Positions 47,093 to 56,301 are shown, numbered from the stretch's first letter. The stretch: 64,000 bases of DNA from Kistimonas asteriae (GCF_018263925.1 NZ_JAEVHF010000008.1:62001-126000), one strand, 5' to 3'. Program-made: numbers and translations. Notes: generated by a model not told the origin, from the sequence alone.

Positions 47093-47872
47093 ATGTTCGG
47101 ACATAGCTCGTCAAAAAAGACCGAAACATTTGCTGACCAGCTGCCTCTGGCGAGGCAATGGCTGGCCACGGGGAAGGGGCGTTATCTCCTGGCATCGGAA
47201 GAACGCATGCTGCAGGCCATGCTGCCGCGTATCTTTGGCCATCATGCGGTAATGCTGGGTATTTGCCCGGATGGAAAGCTGCTCGACTACAGTCAGGTGG
47301 TGCACGGGACGGTGCTGACACCGCTGGCTGAGGCGCCGTCAGAGTCGGTCATTCGGCTGGATGTCAATGAATGGCCCGTGCAACCACGGAGCATGGATCT
47401 GGTGCTGTTACATCATGTGCTGGAATTTTCAGAAAAGCCCCACAGAGTGCTTCGCGAAGCCTGTCGAACCATTGTGCCTGGCGGGAAGCTGGTTGTTGTC
47501 GGTTTTAATCCTCTGAGTTTGTGGGGCATATACCGCCTGTTCGGTATGGGGGCTAACAGTATCATGCGCCGCGGACGCTATTTTCATCATCGGCGCATTG
47601 AAGACTGGCTGACATTGCTGAATTTCAGTCGCTGTCATTTGCACTATGGCGGTCACCTTTACCCGTTCTGCTCTCATCTCAAGCCCAGTCACCAGTCCTG
47701 GCTTCAGAATCATGCCGGGCTCAGGAAGTTGCCGACGGGGAGCTTTTATATGCTGGTGGCCACGAAAGATCGTGCGGGAATGACCCGCTATCATTCACGC
47801 TGGCAGGCGTCCCATAAGCGCCTGCTGGGGGCATCTTATGCCCGAAATACGGCATCCCGGGATGCAATGTAA
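47093..47872 (+). CDS. Class I SAM-dependent methyltransferase
   Basis: 259 residues. The SAM-binding region appears as HAVMLGI then DVNEWPVQPRSMDLVLLHHVLEF and PGGKLVVVGFNPLSLWG (Methyltransf_11 pattern). Genes of this type lie divergent from gloB and upstream of rnhA in Pseudomonas too; its substrate is unknown. The ATG at 47093 (MFGHSSSKKTE) is chosen; in-frame starts further upstream lie in gloB antisense and lack ribosome sites. Its local GC and codon use look like those of its neighbours. Confidence 0.85.
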   Translation: MFGHSSSKKTETFADQLPLARQWLATGKGRYLLASEERMLQAMLPRIFGHHAVMLGICPDGKLLDYSQVVHGTVLTPLAEAPSESVIRLDVNEWPVQPRSMDLVLLHHVLEFSEKPHRVLREACRTIVPGGKLVVVGFNPLSLWGIYRLFGMGANSIMRRGRYFHHRRIEDWLTLLNFSRCHLHYGGHLYPFCSHLKPSHQSWLQNHAGLRKLPTGSFYMLVATKDRAGMTRYHSRWQASHKRLLGASYARNTASRDAM

Positions 47873-47893
47873 CACGCAGGGAGTTTACCAAGA

Positions 47894-48361
47894 GTGTCTG
47901 ATGCGTCTGAGAACCGATCCGCCAAGGTAGTCGAAATATTCACCGATGGCGCCTGTAGTGGCAATCCAGGTCCTGGCGGATGGGGTGTTCTGTTGCGCTA
48001 TGGCGATACAGAGAAAACGCTGTATGGTGGGGAAGCCCAAACCACCAATAACCGTATGGAGCTGATGGCGGCCATAGAAGGGCTGGCGGCCTTAACACGG
48101 TCCTGCCAGGTTCGCCTGACGACGGATTCCCAATATGTCCGCAAAGGGATCACGGAATGGCTCAAGGGCTGGAAGCGCAATAATTGGCGAACCGCCGCCA
48201 AACAACCCGTTAAGAATGTCGATTTGTGGCAGCGCCTGGACAGTGAGGCAGCCCGTCACCAGGTGGAGTGGTGCTGGATCAAGGGTCACAGTGGTCACAG
48301 AGAGAATGAGATTGCCGATGAGCTGGCGCGTCGCGGCATTCCGAAAGCAGGAGATAACTGA
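47894..48361 (+). CDS. rnhA: Ribonuclease HI
   Basis: 155 residues. It cuts RNA in RNA-DNA hybrids. The four acidic catalytic positions are visible: Asp in [11 protein letters not shown], Glu in NNRMELMAA, Asp in TTDSQYV and Asp in [10 protein letters not shown]. The GTG at 47894 is taken as start ([15 protein letters not shown]). Its stop overlaps the dnaQ start by one base, the conserved rnhA-dnaQ coupling. Confidence 0.96.
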   Translation: MSDASENRSAKVVEIFTDGACSGNPGPGGWGVLLRYGDTEKTLYGGEAQTTNNRMELMAAIEGLAALTRSCQVRLTTDSQYVRKGITEWLKGWKRNNWRTAAKQPVKNVDLWQRLDSEAARHQVEWCWIKGHSGHRENEIADELARRGIPKAGDN

Positions 48362-49074
48362 TGTCAAGACTGGTCGTGCTTGATACGGAAACCACTGGTC
48401 TGGAGCCTTCACAGGGACACCGGATCATTGAAATTGGGTGTGTGGAAGTCATTGGCCGCAAGTTAACCGGTAACCATTATCACGTTTATATCAATCCGGA
48501 CCGTGAGGTTGATGCGGGTGCCATGGAAGTGCACGGTATCACCAATGAGTTTCTGGCAGACAAACCACGCTTTCACCAGATTGCAGAGGAATTCCTGGCC
48601 TTTGTGAAGGGGGCTGAGCTGGTAATTCATAATGCGCCGTTCGACGTGGGCTTTATTAACCATGAATTTGGAAAGCTGAAGCCATCACCGGGGCAGATCG
48701 AAAGCTACTGCAAGATCACAGACAGCTTGGTGTATGCACGGAAGAAGCATCCGGGCCAGAAGAACAGCCTGGATGCCCTCTGTAAACGGTATGGCGTCGA
48801 TAACTCGTCCCGAACGCTGCACGGCGCCTTGCTGGATTCTGAAATCCTGGCCGATGTTTACCTCTACATGACGGGTGGGCAAACCAGCCTGTTGCTTGGT
48901 GCCCAGTCTGATTCGGACGCGGAGGGCGATGATACTGTCATCCGGCGTTTGGCTGCGGATCGTCCAGCGATCCCCGTTGTTATGGCAACGGAGGGCGAGC
49001 TTCGTCTTCATGAGGAAAAACTGGCTGAAATTAGCAAAAAAAGCGGTGGTAACTGCCTCTGGCAGGTAGGGTAG
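48361..49074 (+). CDS. dnaQ: DNA polymerase III epsilon subunit (3'-5' proofreading exonuclease)
   Basis: 237 residues. It proofreads chromosome replication. Exonuclease motifs are ExoI LDTETTGL, ExoII HNAPFDVGFIN and ExoIII HGALLDSEILADVY, with the DEDDh histidine in the latter. The tail after about residue 190, which binds the polymerase alpha subunit, is present. Start overlaps rnhA by one base (TGATG). Confidence 0.96.
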   Translation: MSRLVVLDTETTGLEPSQGHRIIEIGCVEVIGRKLTGNHYHVYINPDREVDAGAMEVHGITNEFLADKPRFHQIAEEFLAFVKGAELVIHNAPFDVGFINHEFGKLKPSPGQIESYCKITDSLVYARKKHPGQKNSLDALCKRYGVDNSSRTLHGALLDSEILADVYLYMTGGQTSLLLGAQSDSDAEGDDTVIRRLAADRPAIPVVMATEGELRLHEEKLAEISKKSGGNCLWQVG

Positions 49075-49175
49075 AATGCTATTGTGACCCTTGATAGAGA
49101 ACTATAATTTTATAAAAAACGCGTTGATCTTCTTATTAGATTCACATCATGGATTTAGGGCTAAAGGAATAGCAC

Positions 49176-49469
49176 ATGTCGAGAATTGATGGAAATAATG
49201 GGTCAGGATATAACGCAGGCCGCATTCAGTCTCAAGAGCCGGTGATCGCCACCAAAGGAAGTCGGCGGATAAGGCTGGTTAGTGGTAGGGCTCATTGTTC
49301 TTCCTCACCTTCTTGTTGCCCTAAGCGTCCATTATCCTCATACAGCTGTATGCAGGAAATTTTGCGCGATTTACCCAGTGCCAAAGCCCGTAATAAGCCT
49401 TTGCCCAAGCACATTCCACTCTCAGAGCGGAGAGTGATGCTTCAGGAGCGTCGTAATCGTGGGCTTTAA
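49176..49469 (+). CDS. Hypothetical 97-residue cysteine-rich protein
   Basis: No family recognised. An AAAGGA ribosome site seven bases before the ATG supports translation. The N terminus is polar (MSRIDGNNGSGYNAG), a middle cluster has four cysteines in CSSSPSCCPKRPLSSYSC, and the C terminus is strongly basic (SERRVMLQERRNRGL). No signal peptide or membrane helix is evident. It sits alone between dnaQ and nhaB, just downstream of an AT-rich stretch (TATAAT at 49103-49108) that could be a promoter. A convergent hairpin follows at 49474-49509. It may be real or a chance frame. Confidence 0.55.
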   Translation: MSRIDGNNGSGYNAGRIQSQEPVIATKGSRRIRLVSGRAHCSSSPSCCPKRPLSSYSCMQEILRDLPSAKARNKPLPKHIPLSERRVMLQERRNRGL

Positions 49470-49473
49470 TCCG

Positions 49474-49509
49474 TTCAACAGTGGCGATATTGTCATTGCC
49501 ACTGTTGAA
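49474..49509. other. Hairpin between convergent orphan ORF and nhaB, no U-tract
   Basis: A perfect 12-bp stem (49474-49485 with 49498-49509) closes a 12-base loop. No U-tract follows on either strand. It occupies the gap between two convergent stops. Confidence 0.65.
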
Positions 49510-49521
49510 TCATCCTATCTG

Positions 49522-50982
49522 TTATGTCAGCAGCCAGGTTGTACAGGCCAGTCCTGAAATGGTTAACACGATCGTGTAGGGCAATGCCATCCACACCATA
49601 CGGCTGTAAGAGAGCCCAATCAGCGGCGCCAGCGGTGAGGTCAGCAGAAACAGGAACGCAGCCTGCCCGTTGGGGGTGGCAACGCTTGGCAGGTTGGTGC
49701 CGGCGTTGATGGCAATGGCCAGTTTTTCAAACATCTCCCGTGTCAGCAGGCCGTTATCGAACGCAGCACGGGTTTCCTCGATGTAAATCGTGGCAACAAA
49801 GACGTTGTCACTGATAGAAGACAAAATGCCATTGGCCGCAAACATCATACTGGTTTGCTGTTCTTCCGGCAGGCTGTGAACCCAGGCAATCAGGGGACTG
49901 AACAGGTGCTGTTCGTGAAGCATGGCCACAATCCCGAAAAAGACTACCAGCAGCGCGGTGAACGGCATGCCGTCGCGAAATGCCTCTGCCAGTTGTTCTT
50001 CCCGGTTATTGCCGTTTAATGACGTGGTTAGGATGATGATCATTAGACCAATCAGGCCGATTTCTGCTAAATGCAATGCCAGCGCGGTAATCAATAAAAC
50101 AGCGGAGAGTGCCTGTATGGAGAGTGTGAGTTTGTCGGTGTCACGGCTGCCGGTCAGGTCACCCAGGGAAACGCTGTGGAGGCAGGTCTTCACCGTTTCA
50201 GGCATGGTGATTCCATAGCCGAACCGCCTGGAACGCTCCAGAAACAGGCAGGTAGCCAGCCCTAGCACAAAGACCGGGAGAGAAACCGGCGCCATCTGAG
50301 CGAGAAATTCCATGAAGTCCCAACCCATCTGTTCACCGATGAGCAGGTTCTGGGGTTCGCCGATCAGTGTGAACACGCCGCCGAGCGCTGTTCCGACGGC
50401 ACTATGCATCATCAGTCCGCATAAGAAGTCACGGAATTGCTGAAAATCCGTGTTGCTGATGGTGTCGGATTGTCTGGCATGCTGGATGAGCCCATGAAAA
50501 CCGGTCGCCACCGTAATGATCACCGCCGTGACGGTCAAGGCATCCAGAAAGGCTGAGAGAAAAGCGGCTGACGTCGTAAAGGCCAGGGCCAGCATAGCCT
50601 GACTTCGGGTTTCGGTCAGGATCTTGCAAAAAACCACCATCAGCAAGTCTCGCAGAAAGTGGATGGCCGTTACCATGAAGATCAACAGCAGTAATACCGG
50701 GAAATTGTTCAGAACTTCCCGGTAAAGGTTCTCGGGTGTGGTCAGGCCCAATACCAGTGCCTCAATTAACAGCAGGCCACCGGGTTGTAGTGGAAAGGCT
50801 TCCAGCGCCATGGCCAGGGTGAAAATAAATTCCCCCAGTATCACCCAGGCGCAGACCTGCCCGCCGGCAAAGAGCCAGATAACGGGGTTCACGATAAGGA
50901 AGAGGAGAATAGTTTTTTTATACCAGACGGGACTATCACCAAGAAAACGATGCCCAAGGGTGGGCCATACTGCAGCAGTCAT
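49522..50982 (-). CDS. nhaB: Na+/H+ antiporter NhaB
   Basis: 486 residues with about 12 hydrophobic segments. NhaB exchanges internal Na+ for external H+ across the inner membrane. Strong landmarks are FLGDSPVWYKKTILLFLIVNP at the start, AAFLSAFLDALTVTAVII, GTALGGVFTLIGEPQNLLIGE and the C-terminal NAGTNLPSVATPNGQAAFLFLLTSPLAPLI. The N-terminal start is MTAAVWPTLGHRFLG. It is divergent from the isomerase gene at 51194. Confidence 0.96.
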   Translation of the reverse strand: MTAAVWPTLGHRFLGDSPVWYKKTILLFLIVNPVIWLFAGGQVCAWVILGEFIFTLAMALEAFPLQPGGLLLIEALVLGLTTPENLYREVLNNFPVLLLLIFMVTAIHFLRDLLMVVFCKILTETRSQAMLALAFTTSAAFLSAFLDALTVTAVIITVATGFHGLIQHARQSDTISNTDFQQFRDFLCGLMMHSAVGTALGGVFTLIGEPQNLLIGEQMGWDFMEFLAQMAPVSLPVFVLGLATCLFLERSRRFGYGITMPETVKTCLHSVSLGDLTGSRDTDKLTLSIQALSAVLLITALALHLAEIGLIGLMIIILTTSLNGNNREEQLAEAFRDGMPFTALLVVFFGIVAMLHEQHLFSPLIAWVHSLPEEQQTSMMFAANGILSSISDNVFVATIYIEETRAAFDNGLLTREMFEKLAIAINAGTNLPSVATPNGQAAFLFLLTSPLAPLIGLSYSRMVWMALPYTIVLTISGLACTTWLLT

Positions 50983-51193
50983 AAGTATGGTTTTTCCGTG
51001 ATATGAATGGAGTTGGAGTGCTTGAGCTTGGCACGTCCTTTTGATTGTTCAATGTGAGAACGTCTGTTTTTGCTGGAATGGGGAAAGTGTGAGGCGGTTA
51101 ACTGAATCCCGGGGTTACTCTGTTACGGTTGGGAAAGCCTTGATATAGTTGGCGCGTTCTTCCCACCCGATCCAGAAAAACGGGAGTTGCAGG

Positions 51194-52006
51194 ATGTCCG
51201 ATTATAAAACCTTCGAGGTGGAACAGATTGATAAGGTGGCGCACGTCAGGCTGAACCGTCCTGATAAGGCCAACGCCATGAGTGAAGACGTCTGGCGGGA
51301 GATTCACGCTATTTTTGACTGGGCTGATACTGAGCCCTCCGTCCGTGCGGTTGTTTTCAGTGCCAATGGCAAACATTTCAGCGCCGGAATTGATCTGGCC
51401 ATGATGGCTGGCCTGGGTGCTTCTCTCGGCAAGGACGTCGGGCGTAACGCCCGTCTGTTGCGACGTAAAATCATGGAGCTTCAGGACGCCCTGAGTGCGA
51501 TCGAACGCTGCAGTAAGCCGGTGCTGGCGGCAATACAGGGGTGTTGTTATGGCGGTGGTATTGATCTGGTCGCAGCCTGTGACATGCGCTATTGCACAGA
51601 AGATGCCCGTTTCTGCATCAAGGAAGTGGACATTGGCATGGCGGCGGATGTCGGTACATTGCAACGGCTTCCCCATATCATCAGTGATGGCCTGATGCGT
51701 GAACTGGCCTACACCGGTCGGGTGATGGACAGTGATGAGGCCGGCAGGGCGGGCCTGGTGAATGCGGTGTATCCGGATCACGGCAGTCTCGTTGATGCCG
51801 TATTGGAGAAAGCCCAGCTGATTGCGGCCAAATCCCCCATTGCCGTGCAGGGTACCAAGGAAATGCTGATTTATACCCGTGACCACTCAGTTGAGGAAGG
51901 GTTGAATTACGTGGCCTCCTGGAATGCGGCCATGCTGCAATCGGATGATCTCAAGCAGGCCATCATGGCGCAGATGTCCAAACAAACCCCTGTCTTTGAT
52001 GATTGA
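51194..52006 (+). CDS. Crotonase-family delta(3,5)-delta(2,4)-dienoyl-CoA isomerase
   Basis: 270 residues. The sequence matches the ECH1 group rather than ordinary enoyl-CoA hydratase: CSKPVLAAIQGCCYGGGIDL, IKEVDIGMAADVGTLQRLP and the C-terminal RDHSVEEGLNYVASWNAAML. The acidic residues used for double-bond shifting (an Asp in GGIDL, Glu in KEVDIG and Asp in AADVGT) are all present. It allows beta-oxidation of unsaturated fatty acids with odd-position double bonds. The ATG at 51194 follows gggag; an earlier in-frame ATG at 51149 is less likely. The fimL start lies 26 bases after its stop. Confidence 0.9.
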   Translation: MSDYKTFEVEQIDKVAHVRLNRPDKANAMSEDVWREIHAIFDWADTEPSVRAVVFSANGKHFSAGIDLAMMAGLGASLGKDVGRNARLLRRKIMELQDALSAIERCSKPVLAAIQGCCYGGGIDLVAACDMRYCTEDARFCIKEVDIGMAADVGTLQRLPHIISDGLMRELAYTGRVMDSDEAGRAGLVNAVYPDHGSLVDAVLEKAQLIAAKSPIAVQGTKEMLIYTRDHSVEEGLNYVASWNAAMLQSDDLKQAIMAQMSKQTPVFDD

Positions 52007-52032
52007 GGCATACGACGACAAGGAGTAACCCC

Positions 52033-53715
52033 ATGGCGGGAGTCAATGCACTGCATCCCCTGCGTGATGAGTTGGACGCCACACTCCAGCACGCGGTTCA
52101 ATCCCTGGAACATTTTGCTGAAGCACAGGACCAGGGGGTATCGCTGCAGGCGTGTATTGATGACCTGCAGCAGATCGGCGGCATCCTGACACTGATTGAG
52201 CTCAATGGGGCAGAGCTTCTGGTTATAGAGCTCACAGAACTGGCTCTGCTGCTGACCCCGGGCAGCATGACGGTAACCGATGACCGTCTCGATTGCTTGG
52301 GACGGGGTTTGTTTATTCTGGAACGTTACCTCGATTACGTCGTAACCCAGCGTGATGAGTTGCCTGAGCTGTTGCTGCCAGAGATTAATCGGGTCAGGAA
52401 GGCCAGGGGGGAAGCAGCCTTACCCGAAAGCTGGTTTTTTTCCGTTCGGCTGGATGTGAAGTCTGAAGCGTCTGCCCCTCTGGTCAAACCACTGGAAAGC
52501 AGAGGATCACCCATACGTCGTTTGAGGCAGATGTATCAGGTGGGTTTGCTGGGCATGATGTCACAGGAAAAGCCCTACGCAGGGATTAAACTGATGCAGC
52601 GCAGTATGCTGCATCTGCATCGGTTGTCTCAAAAGGAAGCGATTACGGAATTGTTTCTGGTCGCCGCGGCCTGCCTGGAAGCCATTACCGATGTCGAGAT
52701 GGCTTTAACGCCGAACCGGCGGATTCTGTTTTCCCGTCTGGATCAGCAGATACGTCGGTTGCAGTTGCATGCCGGTCAGCATGTACTTGATATTCCCCGG
52801 TTGCACCAGAAAGAGTTGTTATATTTGCTGGCTTTGGCTGATAGCGGTAGCGAATTGGCGCAGGCGGTCCGGAATCGTTACAAGATCACAGCGCTCCCGT
52901 TCAATGATGTTTCGCTGGGCAATGCCCGGCAGGTGATGTCCGGGCCGGATAACGGGGTGTTCCAGTCGCTGTCTGAAGCGTTGGGTGAAGAGTTGGCGAC
53001 AGTGAAGGATACGCTTGACCTGCTGGAGCGCGGTGCTGGTCAGGATCCGGATTTTGGTGAGTTACAGAATCATATTGCCCGCCTGGGTAAAACGCTGTCC
53101 ATGACTGGTCTGCATTCGGCGTCGAATACCTTGCAGCGACAACAGCCACTGGTCAGGCAATGGCATGATGTGGGGGCTGTCGGCACCTCAGAAGAGCTGG
53201 ACTCCGTTGCTGAGGCTGTGCTGTACGTGGAGACGATGGTCAGTGCGTTGAGTGCTGGCAGACCATCCGTCGAGCCAGGAGCCACGGAAGAACCGCATGA
53301 AGAGGATCATGTTACTGAGCGGCACTTGCTGGAAGCCAGTACCGTTGTGCAGTCTGAAGCAGTGGCCGGTATTACGCTCGCTAAGCGTGCTGTGACCGCC
53401 TACCTTGAGTCAGACTACGACAAGATCCATTTGGAAAGTTTGCCGCGTTCGCTCTCAGCCATTGCGGGTGGACTCTATTTTCTGGATGAGGATCGTTGTT
53501 CCGATATTCTCCAGTATTGTGCCCAGTTTATCCGGGAGCATATTATGGAACAGGAATCCATCCCGTCTGATCGGGTGATGGAAGTGTTTGCTGATGTGCT
53601 TTCCAGTCTGGAATTTTACCTGGAATCCCTGGATATCCCGGCAACAATGCCGTTTGATGCACTGAGACTGGCAGAGAACGCTCTTGATGAACTGGGGTAT
53701 CACGTTGCCGCCTGA
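52033..53715 (+). CDS. fimL: FimL scaffold protein (ChpA N-terminal homologue)
   Basis: 560 residues, close to P. aeruginosa FimL (565). It has no kinase or CheW domain; it looks like the N-terminal, phosphotransfer-like region of the ChpA chemosensory kinase but with no catalytic histidine motif obvious. In Pseudomonas FimL connects the Pil-Chp system and FimV to cAMP production and type IV pilus function at the cell pole. The start (MAGVNALHPLRDELDATLQHA) has ggagtaacccc upstream. nudC begins 29 bases before its stop, so translation is likely coupled. Confidence 0.9.
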   Translation: MAGVNALHPLRDELDATLQHAVQSLEHFAEAQDQGVSLQACIDDLQQIGGILTLIELNGAELLVIELTELALLLTPGSMTVTDDRLDCLGRGLFILERYLDYVVTQRDELPELLLPEINRVRKARGEAALPESWFFSVRLDVKSEASAPLVKPLESRGSPIRRLRQMYQVGLLGMMSQEKPYAGIKLMQRSMLHLHRLSQKEAITELFLVAAACLEAITDVEMALTPNRRILFSRLDQQIRRLQLHAGQHVLDIPRLHQKELLYLLALADSGSELAQAVRNRYKITALPFNDVSLGNARQVMSGPDNGVFQSLSEALGEELATVKDTLDLLERGAGQDPDFGELQNHIARLGKTLSMTGLHSASNTLQRQQPLVRQWHDVGAVGTSEELDSVAEAVLYVETMVSALSAGRPSVEPGATEEPHEEDHVTERHLLEASTVVQSEAVAGITLAKRAVTAYLESDYDKIHLESLPRSLSAIAGGLYFLDEDRCSDILQYCAQFIREHIMEQESIPSDRVMEVFADVLSSLEFYLESLDIPATMPFDALRLAENALDELGYHVAA

Positions 53716-54559
53716 ATTAACTTCCCGTCGTACTTTGGACTCTCTGGACCGGCGTAAGCTGACAGATAAGGACACGGGTAAGCCTGTTTATGCCATAGTG
53801 TTTGCTGGCAGGGAGTTGCTGCTGAATAAGCAGGGCGCTATGTATTGGTCATGCAGTGCGAAGGGGGTGCCGGACGCGTTTTCCCGGGAAAGTATTGTGC
53901 AGCACTATGTATTGGGGAGTGATTCCCGGGCCATTTTTCATGCGGTTGAGCTTGCTGGTGCGCCCACTGAAGTCATGCGTGAAGACCTTCGTAATGCCAT
54001 GGCGCAGACCGCTGAGTCAGATGGTGAGCCACTGGCAATGGCTGCCTCATTACTGAGTTGGGGACGCAAGACACAGTACTGTGCGGCTTGTGGCGGGACA
54101 TTGACAGCTATTCCTGCAGAACGTTACAAGGCTTGTGCGCAGTGTCAGGCGCATGTTTATCCGCCGGTGTCACCCTGCGTCATTGTACTTGTCAGCAAAG
54201 GTGATGAAATCCTGCTCGCCCGCTCCCCACGCCACAAGCCCGGTATGTTTACGTTGTTGGCGGGATTTGTAGAGCCGGGAGAAACCGTCGAGCAGGCGCT
54301 GGCTCGTGAGGTATATGAGGAATCGGGCGTTAAAGTAAAGAACCTCCGCTACATTGCCAGTCAGCCTTGGCCGTTTGCCCATAATCTGATGCTGGGTTAT
54401 CACGCTGAGTTTGAATCGGGTGAGCTTGTGTTAGATAAGGATGAACTGGAGGCGGGTGGCTGGTTTCACATGGATCAGCTGCCAGAGTTGCCCCCGATGT
54501 TTACGCTTTCCCGGCAGTTGATTGAGCAGCACCTTACCGGTAGAAAGACGGTTTCATAG
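53687..54559 (+). CDS. nudC: NADH pyrophosphatase / RNA decapping hydrolase NudC
   Basis: 290 residues. It cleaves NADH and removes NAD caps from RNA. A zinc ribbon (YCAACGG and ACAQC) precedes the Nudix box GFVEPGETVEQALAREVYEESG. The NudC signature SQPWPF is kept, but the expected following PxS is AHN here. The start at 53687 overlaps the 3' end of fimL by 29 bases; a TTG at 53684 is an alternative. The fimL-nudC order is shared with Pseudomonas. Confidence 0.92.
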   Translation: MNWGITLPPELTSRRTLDSLDRRKLTDKDTGKPVYAIVFAGRELLLNKQGAMYWSCSAKGVPDAFSRESIVQHYVLGSDSRAIFHAVELAGAPTEVMREDLRNAMAQTAESDGEPLAMAASLLSWGRKTQYCAACGGTLTAIPAERYKACAQCQAHVYPPVSPCVIVLVSKGDEILLARSPRHKPGMFTLLAGFVEPGETVEQALAREVYEESGVKVKNLRYIASQPWPFAHNLMLGYHAEFESGELVLDKDELEAGGWFHMDQLPELPPMFTLSRQLIEQHLTGRKTVS

Positions 54560-54570
54560 GTGTTGGCTGG

Positions 54571-54593
54571 AATGGAGAGGTTGGCTCTCCATT
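54571..54593. other. Hairpin after nudC, no U-tract
   Basis: AATGGAGAG (54571-54579) pairs with CTCTCCATT (54585-54593) around gttgg. It sits between the convergent nudC and TSUP genes, with no U-run on either side. Confidence 0.6.
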
Positions 54594-54635
54594 CGATGCG
54601 GTATTGCTTGTTGTATAAAACAAAAAGAAAGCGGG

Positions 54636-55412
54636 TTAGAACCAGTGTTTGATGACCAGATGGATTGAGATCGCCAGGATAACGAGAATAAAGACCGGTT
54701 TGATGAATCGGCTGCCCAGTCGAACGGCCGAATGCGCACCAAGCAGGGAGCCTGCCATCAATGAGATGCCCAGACCGATACCCAGCATCCAGTTTACGTG
54801 GCCCAGCCAGGCAAAGGTCAGCAGTGAAATAATGTTGCTGATGAAGTTCATTGCCCGTGCGGCGCCTGAGGCCAGGAGCAGGTTCAGGCGATGGAAGCTC
54901 ATATTACTGACGGCCCAGAACGAGCCTGTGCCGGGGCCGGCAAACCCGTCATAGAAACCAATAACCAGCCCCTGTAAAGACTGTATGATACGGTTGGGTT
55001 GGATGGTGGTTTTTTGGACAGCATCATCTTTTTTGTTGGATTTATGCAGTAGCATATAAACGCCGTTGGCGAAAACCGCCAGGGGCAGCAGTCGGTTAAG
55101 CCACTCTGTAGACACCAGGTCTACGCTGATTGTGCCAGCGGTTGCGCCGACGGCAGTAGCGCATGCTGCCAGTATCCAGTACCGGGGGCGGAAGATACCT
55201 TTCCGGTAGAAGGTGAGAGAGGCCATGAAGCTGCCAAAGCTGGCTGACAATTTGTTGGTGCCCAGGCTGATATGGGGAGGAATGCCGGCCGAAAGCAGTG
55301 CCGGGATCATAAGGAGCCCGCCGCCGCCAGCGATCGCATCCACAAATCCGGCCAGAAAGGCGACGATGGATAAAACAGCAAAAAGTCCCGGGTCCATTGA
55401 AAGTTCTAGCAT
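54636..55412 (-). CDS. TSUP-family (TauE/SafE) membrane permease
   Basis: 258 residues with seven to eight hydrophobic segments in two repeats, the usual TSUP plan. The glycine-rich DAIAGGGGLLMIPALL near the N terminus and the GFYDGFAGPGTGSFW stretch at the second repeat are family signatures. TSUP proteins move sulfur-containing or other organic anions. The ATG at 55412 (MLELSMDPGLF) matches Pseudomonas relatives; a later ATG is also possible. The substrate cannot be read from the sequence. Confidence 0.87.
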   Translation of the reverse strand: MLELSMDPGLFAVLSIVAFLAGFVDAIAGGGGLLMIPALLSAGIPPHISLGTNKLSASFGSFMASLTFYRKGIFRPRYWILAACATAVGATAGTISVDLVSTEWLNRLLPLAVFANGVYMLLHKSNKKDDAVQKTTIQPNRIIQSLQGLVIGFYDGFAGPGTGSFWAVSNMSFHRLNLLLASGAARAMNFISNIISLLTFAWLGHVNWMLGIGLGISLMAGSLLGAHSAVRLGSRFIKPVFILVILAISIHLVIKHWF

Positions 55413-55563
55413 TGTGATCTCAGGATAGATTAAGTGCACTTAACAGAGTGCCAACATTTTACCTTAGCCCCTAAAGCGATGGTGGACAATACCGTGTCGA
55501 CAAGCTGAGCTTGGGTGGTAGGGCTGATATTTCAGGAAAACGTGAGCGGGGATAGACAATACC

Positions 55564-56220
55564 ATGGTCATTGCCGTGATGACATTGATCGTAGCCATAG
55601 TCGCGCTGGTTCTGCTTTGGCTGGCAGGGCGTCTGTTGCTGGATATGCGCTGGGTGGTAGGGTGGCTCAAAGGTACATTGGGATTGCTGCTGTTATCAGG
55701 TGGTTTTTGCATTCTGGTCGTTGGCTGGGATCTTTGGTATTACCACACATTGCAAAATGAGACAGTGGTTGCCACGGTCAGTTTTACCGAGACAGCACCC
55801 CAGCAATACGAGATGACGCTGACAGGCGGAAAATCCACGAAATTGACGGTACCTGTTCAAGGGGATCTGTGGCGGGCAGAGTTTGCTGTCGTGAGTGTGG
55901 CACCGGATATGGCGGATGGACTCCCTGCAGAACCGATTTACCGATTTCAGGCTATTCAGAGCCGATACCTGACCCTTGAACAGGAGCAGGAACAGGGGAG
56001 TCAGCGGGTGGCACTCCACAGACCCTACGCGGATATGGATAGCTGGCCGGTATTGCTTTGGTTCAATGATCAGATCAGCGTATTGCAGGCGCAGGAAAAA
56101 CTGACACCCTATATGCCGATGGTTGATGGGGTTATCTTTAATGTATTGCTGTCTGTGGATGGGGTCAGGGCAGAGCCTGTGAATGAGGCCGCAAAGACCA
56201 TTAGCGAGAAACTTAATTAG
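55564..56220 (+). CDS. Membrane protein of unknown function
   Basis: 218 residues, not recognised as a named family. Two hydrophobic helices (about 3-24 and 37-58) are followed by a soluble, probably periplasmic, region of about 155 residues with predicted strands (ETVVATVSFTETAPQQYEMTLTG) and a conserved-looking ENEXT-domain WRAEFAVVSV segment. A protein of similar layout occurs at the equivalent Pseudomonas locus, so it is likely real. No catalytic motif is evident. The SCP2 gene lies convergent downstream. Confidence 0.6.
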   Translation: MVIAVMTLIVAIVALVLLWLAGRLLLDMRWVVGWLKGTLGLLLLSGGFCILVVGWDLWYYHTLQNETVVATVSFTETAPQQYEMTLTGGKSTKLTVPVQGDLWRAEFAVVSVAPDMADGLPAEPIYRFQAIQSRYLTLEQEQEQGSQRVALHRPYADMDSWPVLLWFNDQISVLQAQEKLTPYMPMVDGVIFNVLLSVDGVRAEPVNEAAKTISEKLN

Positions 56221-56254
56221 CGTTTTGGAAGTTAAGGCAAGGAAGATAAATGTC

Positions 56255-56280
56255 AAGGTAACCCGGTGTCAGGTTACCTT
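56255..56280. other. Hairpin between the membrane protein gene and the SCP2 gene, no U-tract
   Basis: AAGGTAACC (56255-56263) pairs with GGTTACCTT (56272-56280) around an 8-base loop; no T-run follows on either strand. Confidence 0.55.
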
Positions 56281-56301
56281 GATGAGGAGATTCCGCAGTG
56301 C

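Noticed and set aside
51098-51886. 262-codon minus-strand frame opposite the dienoyl-CoA isomerase
   Set aside because: The crotonase match on the plus strand is strong and complete; the minus frame shows no domain.
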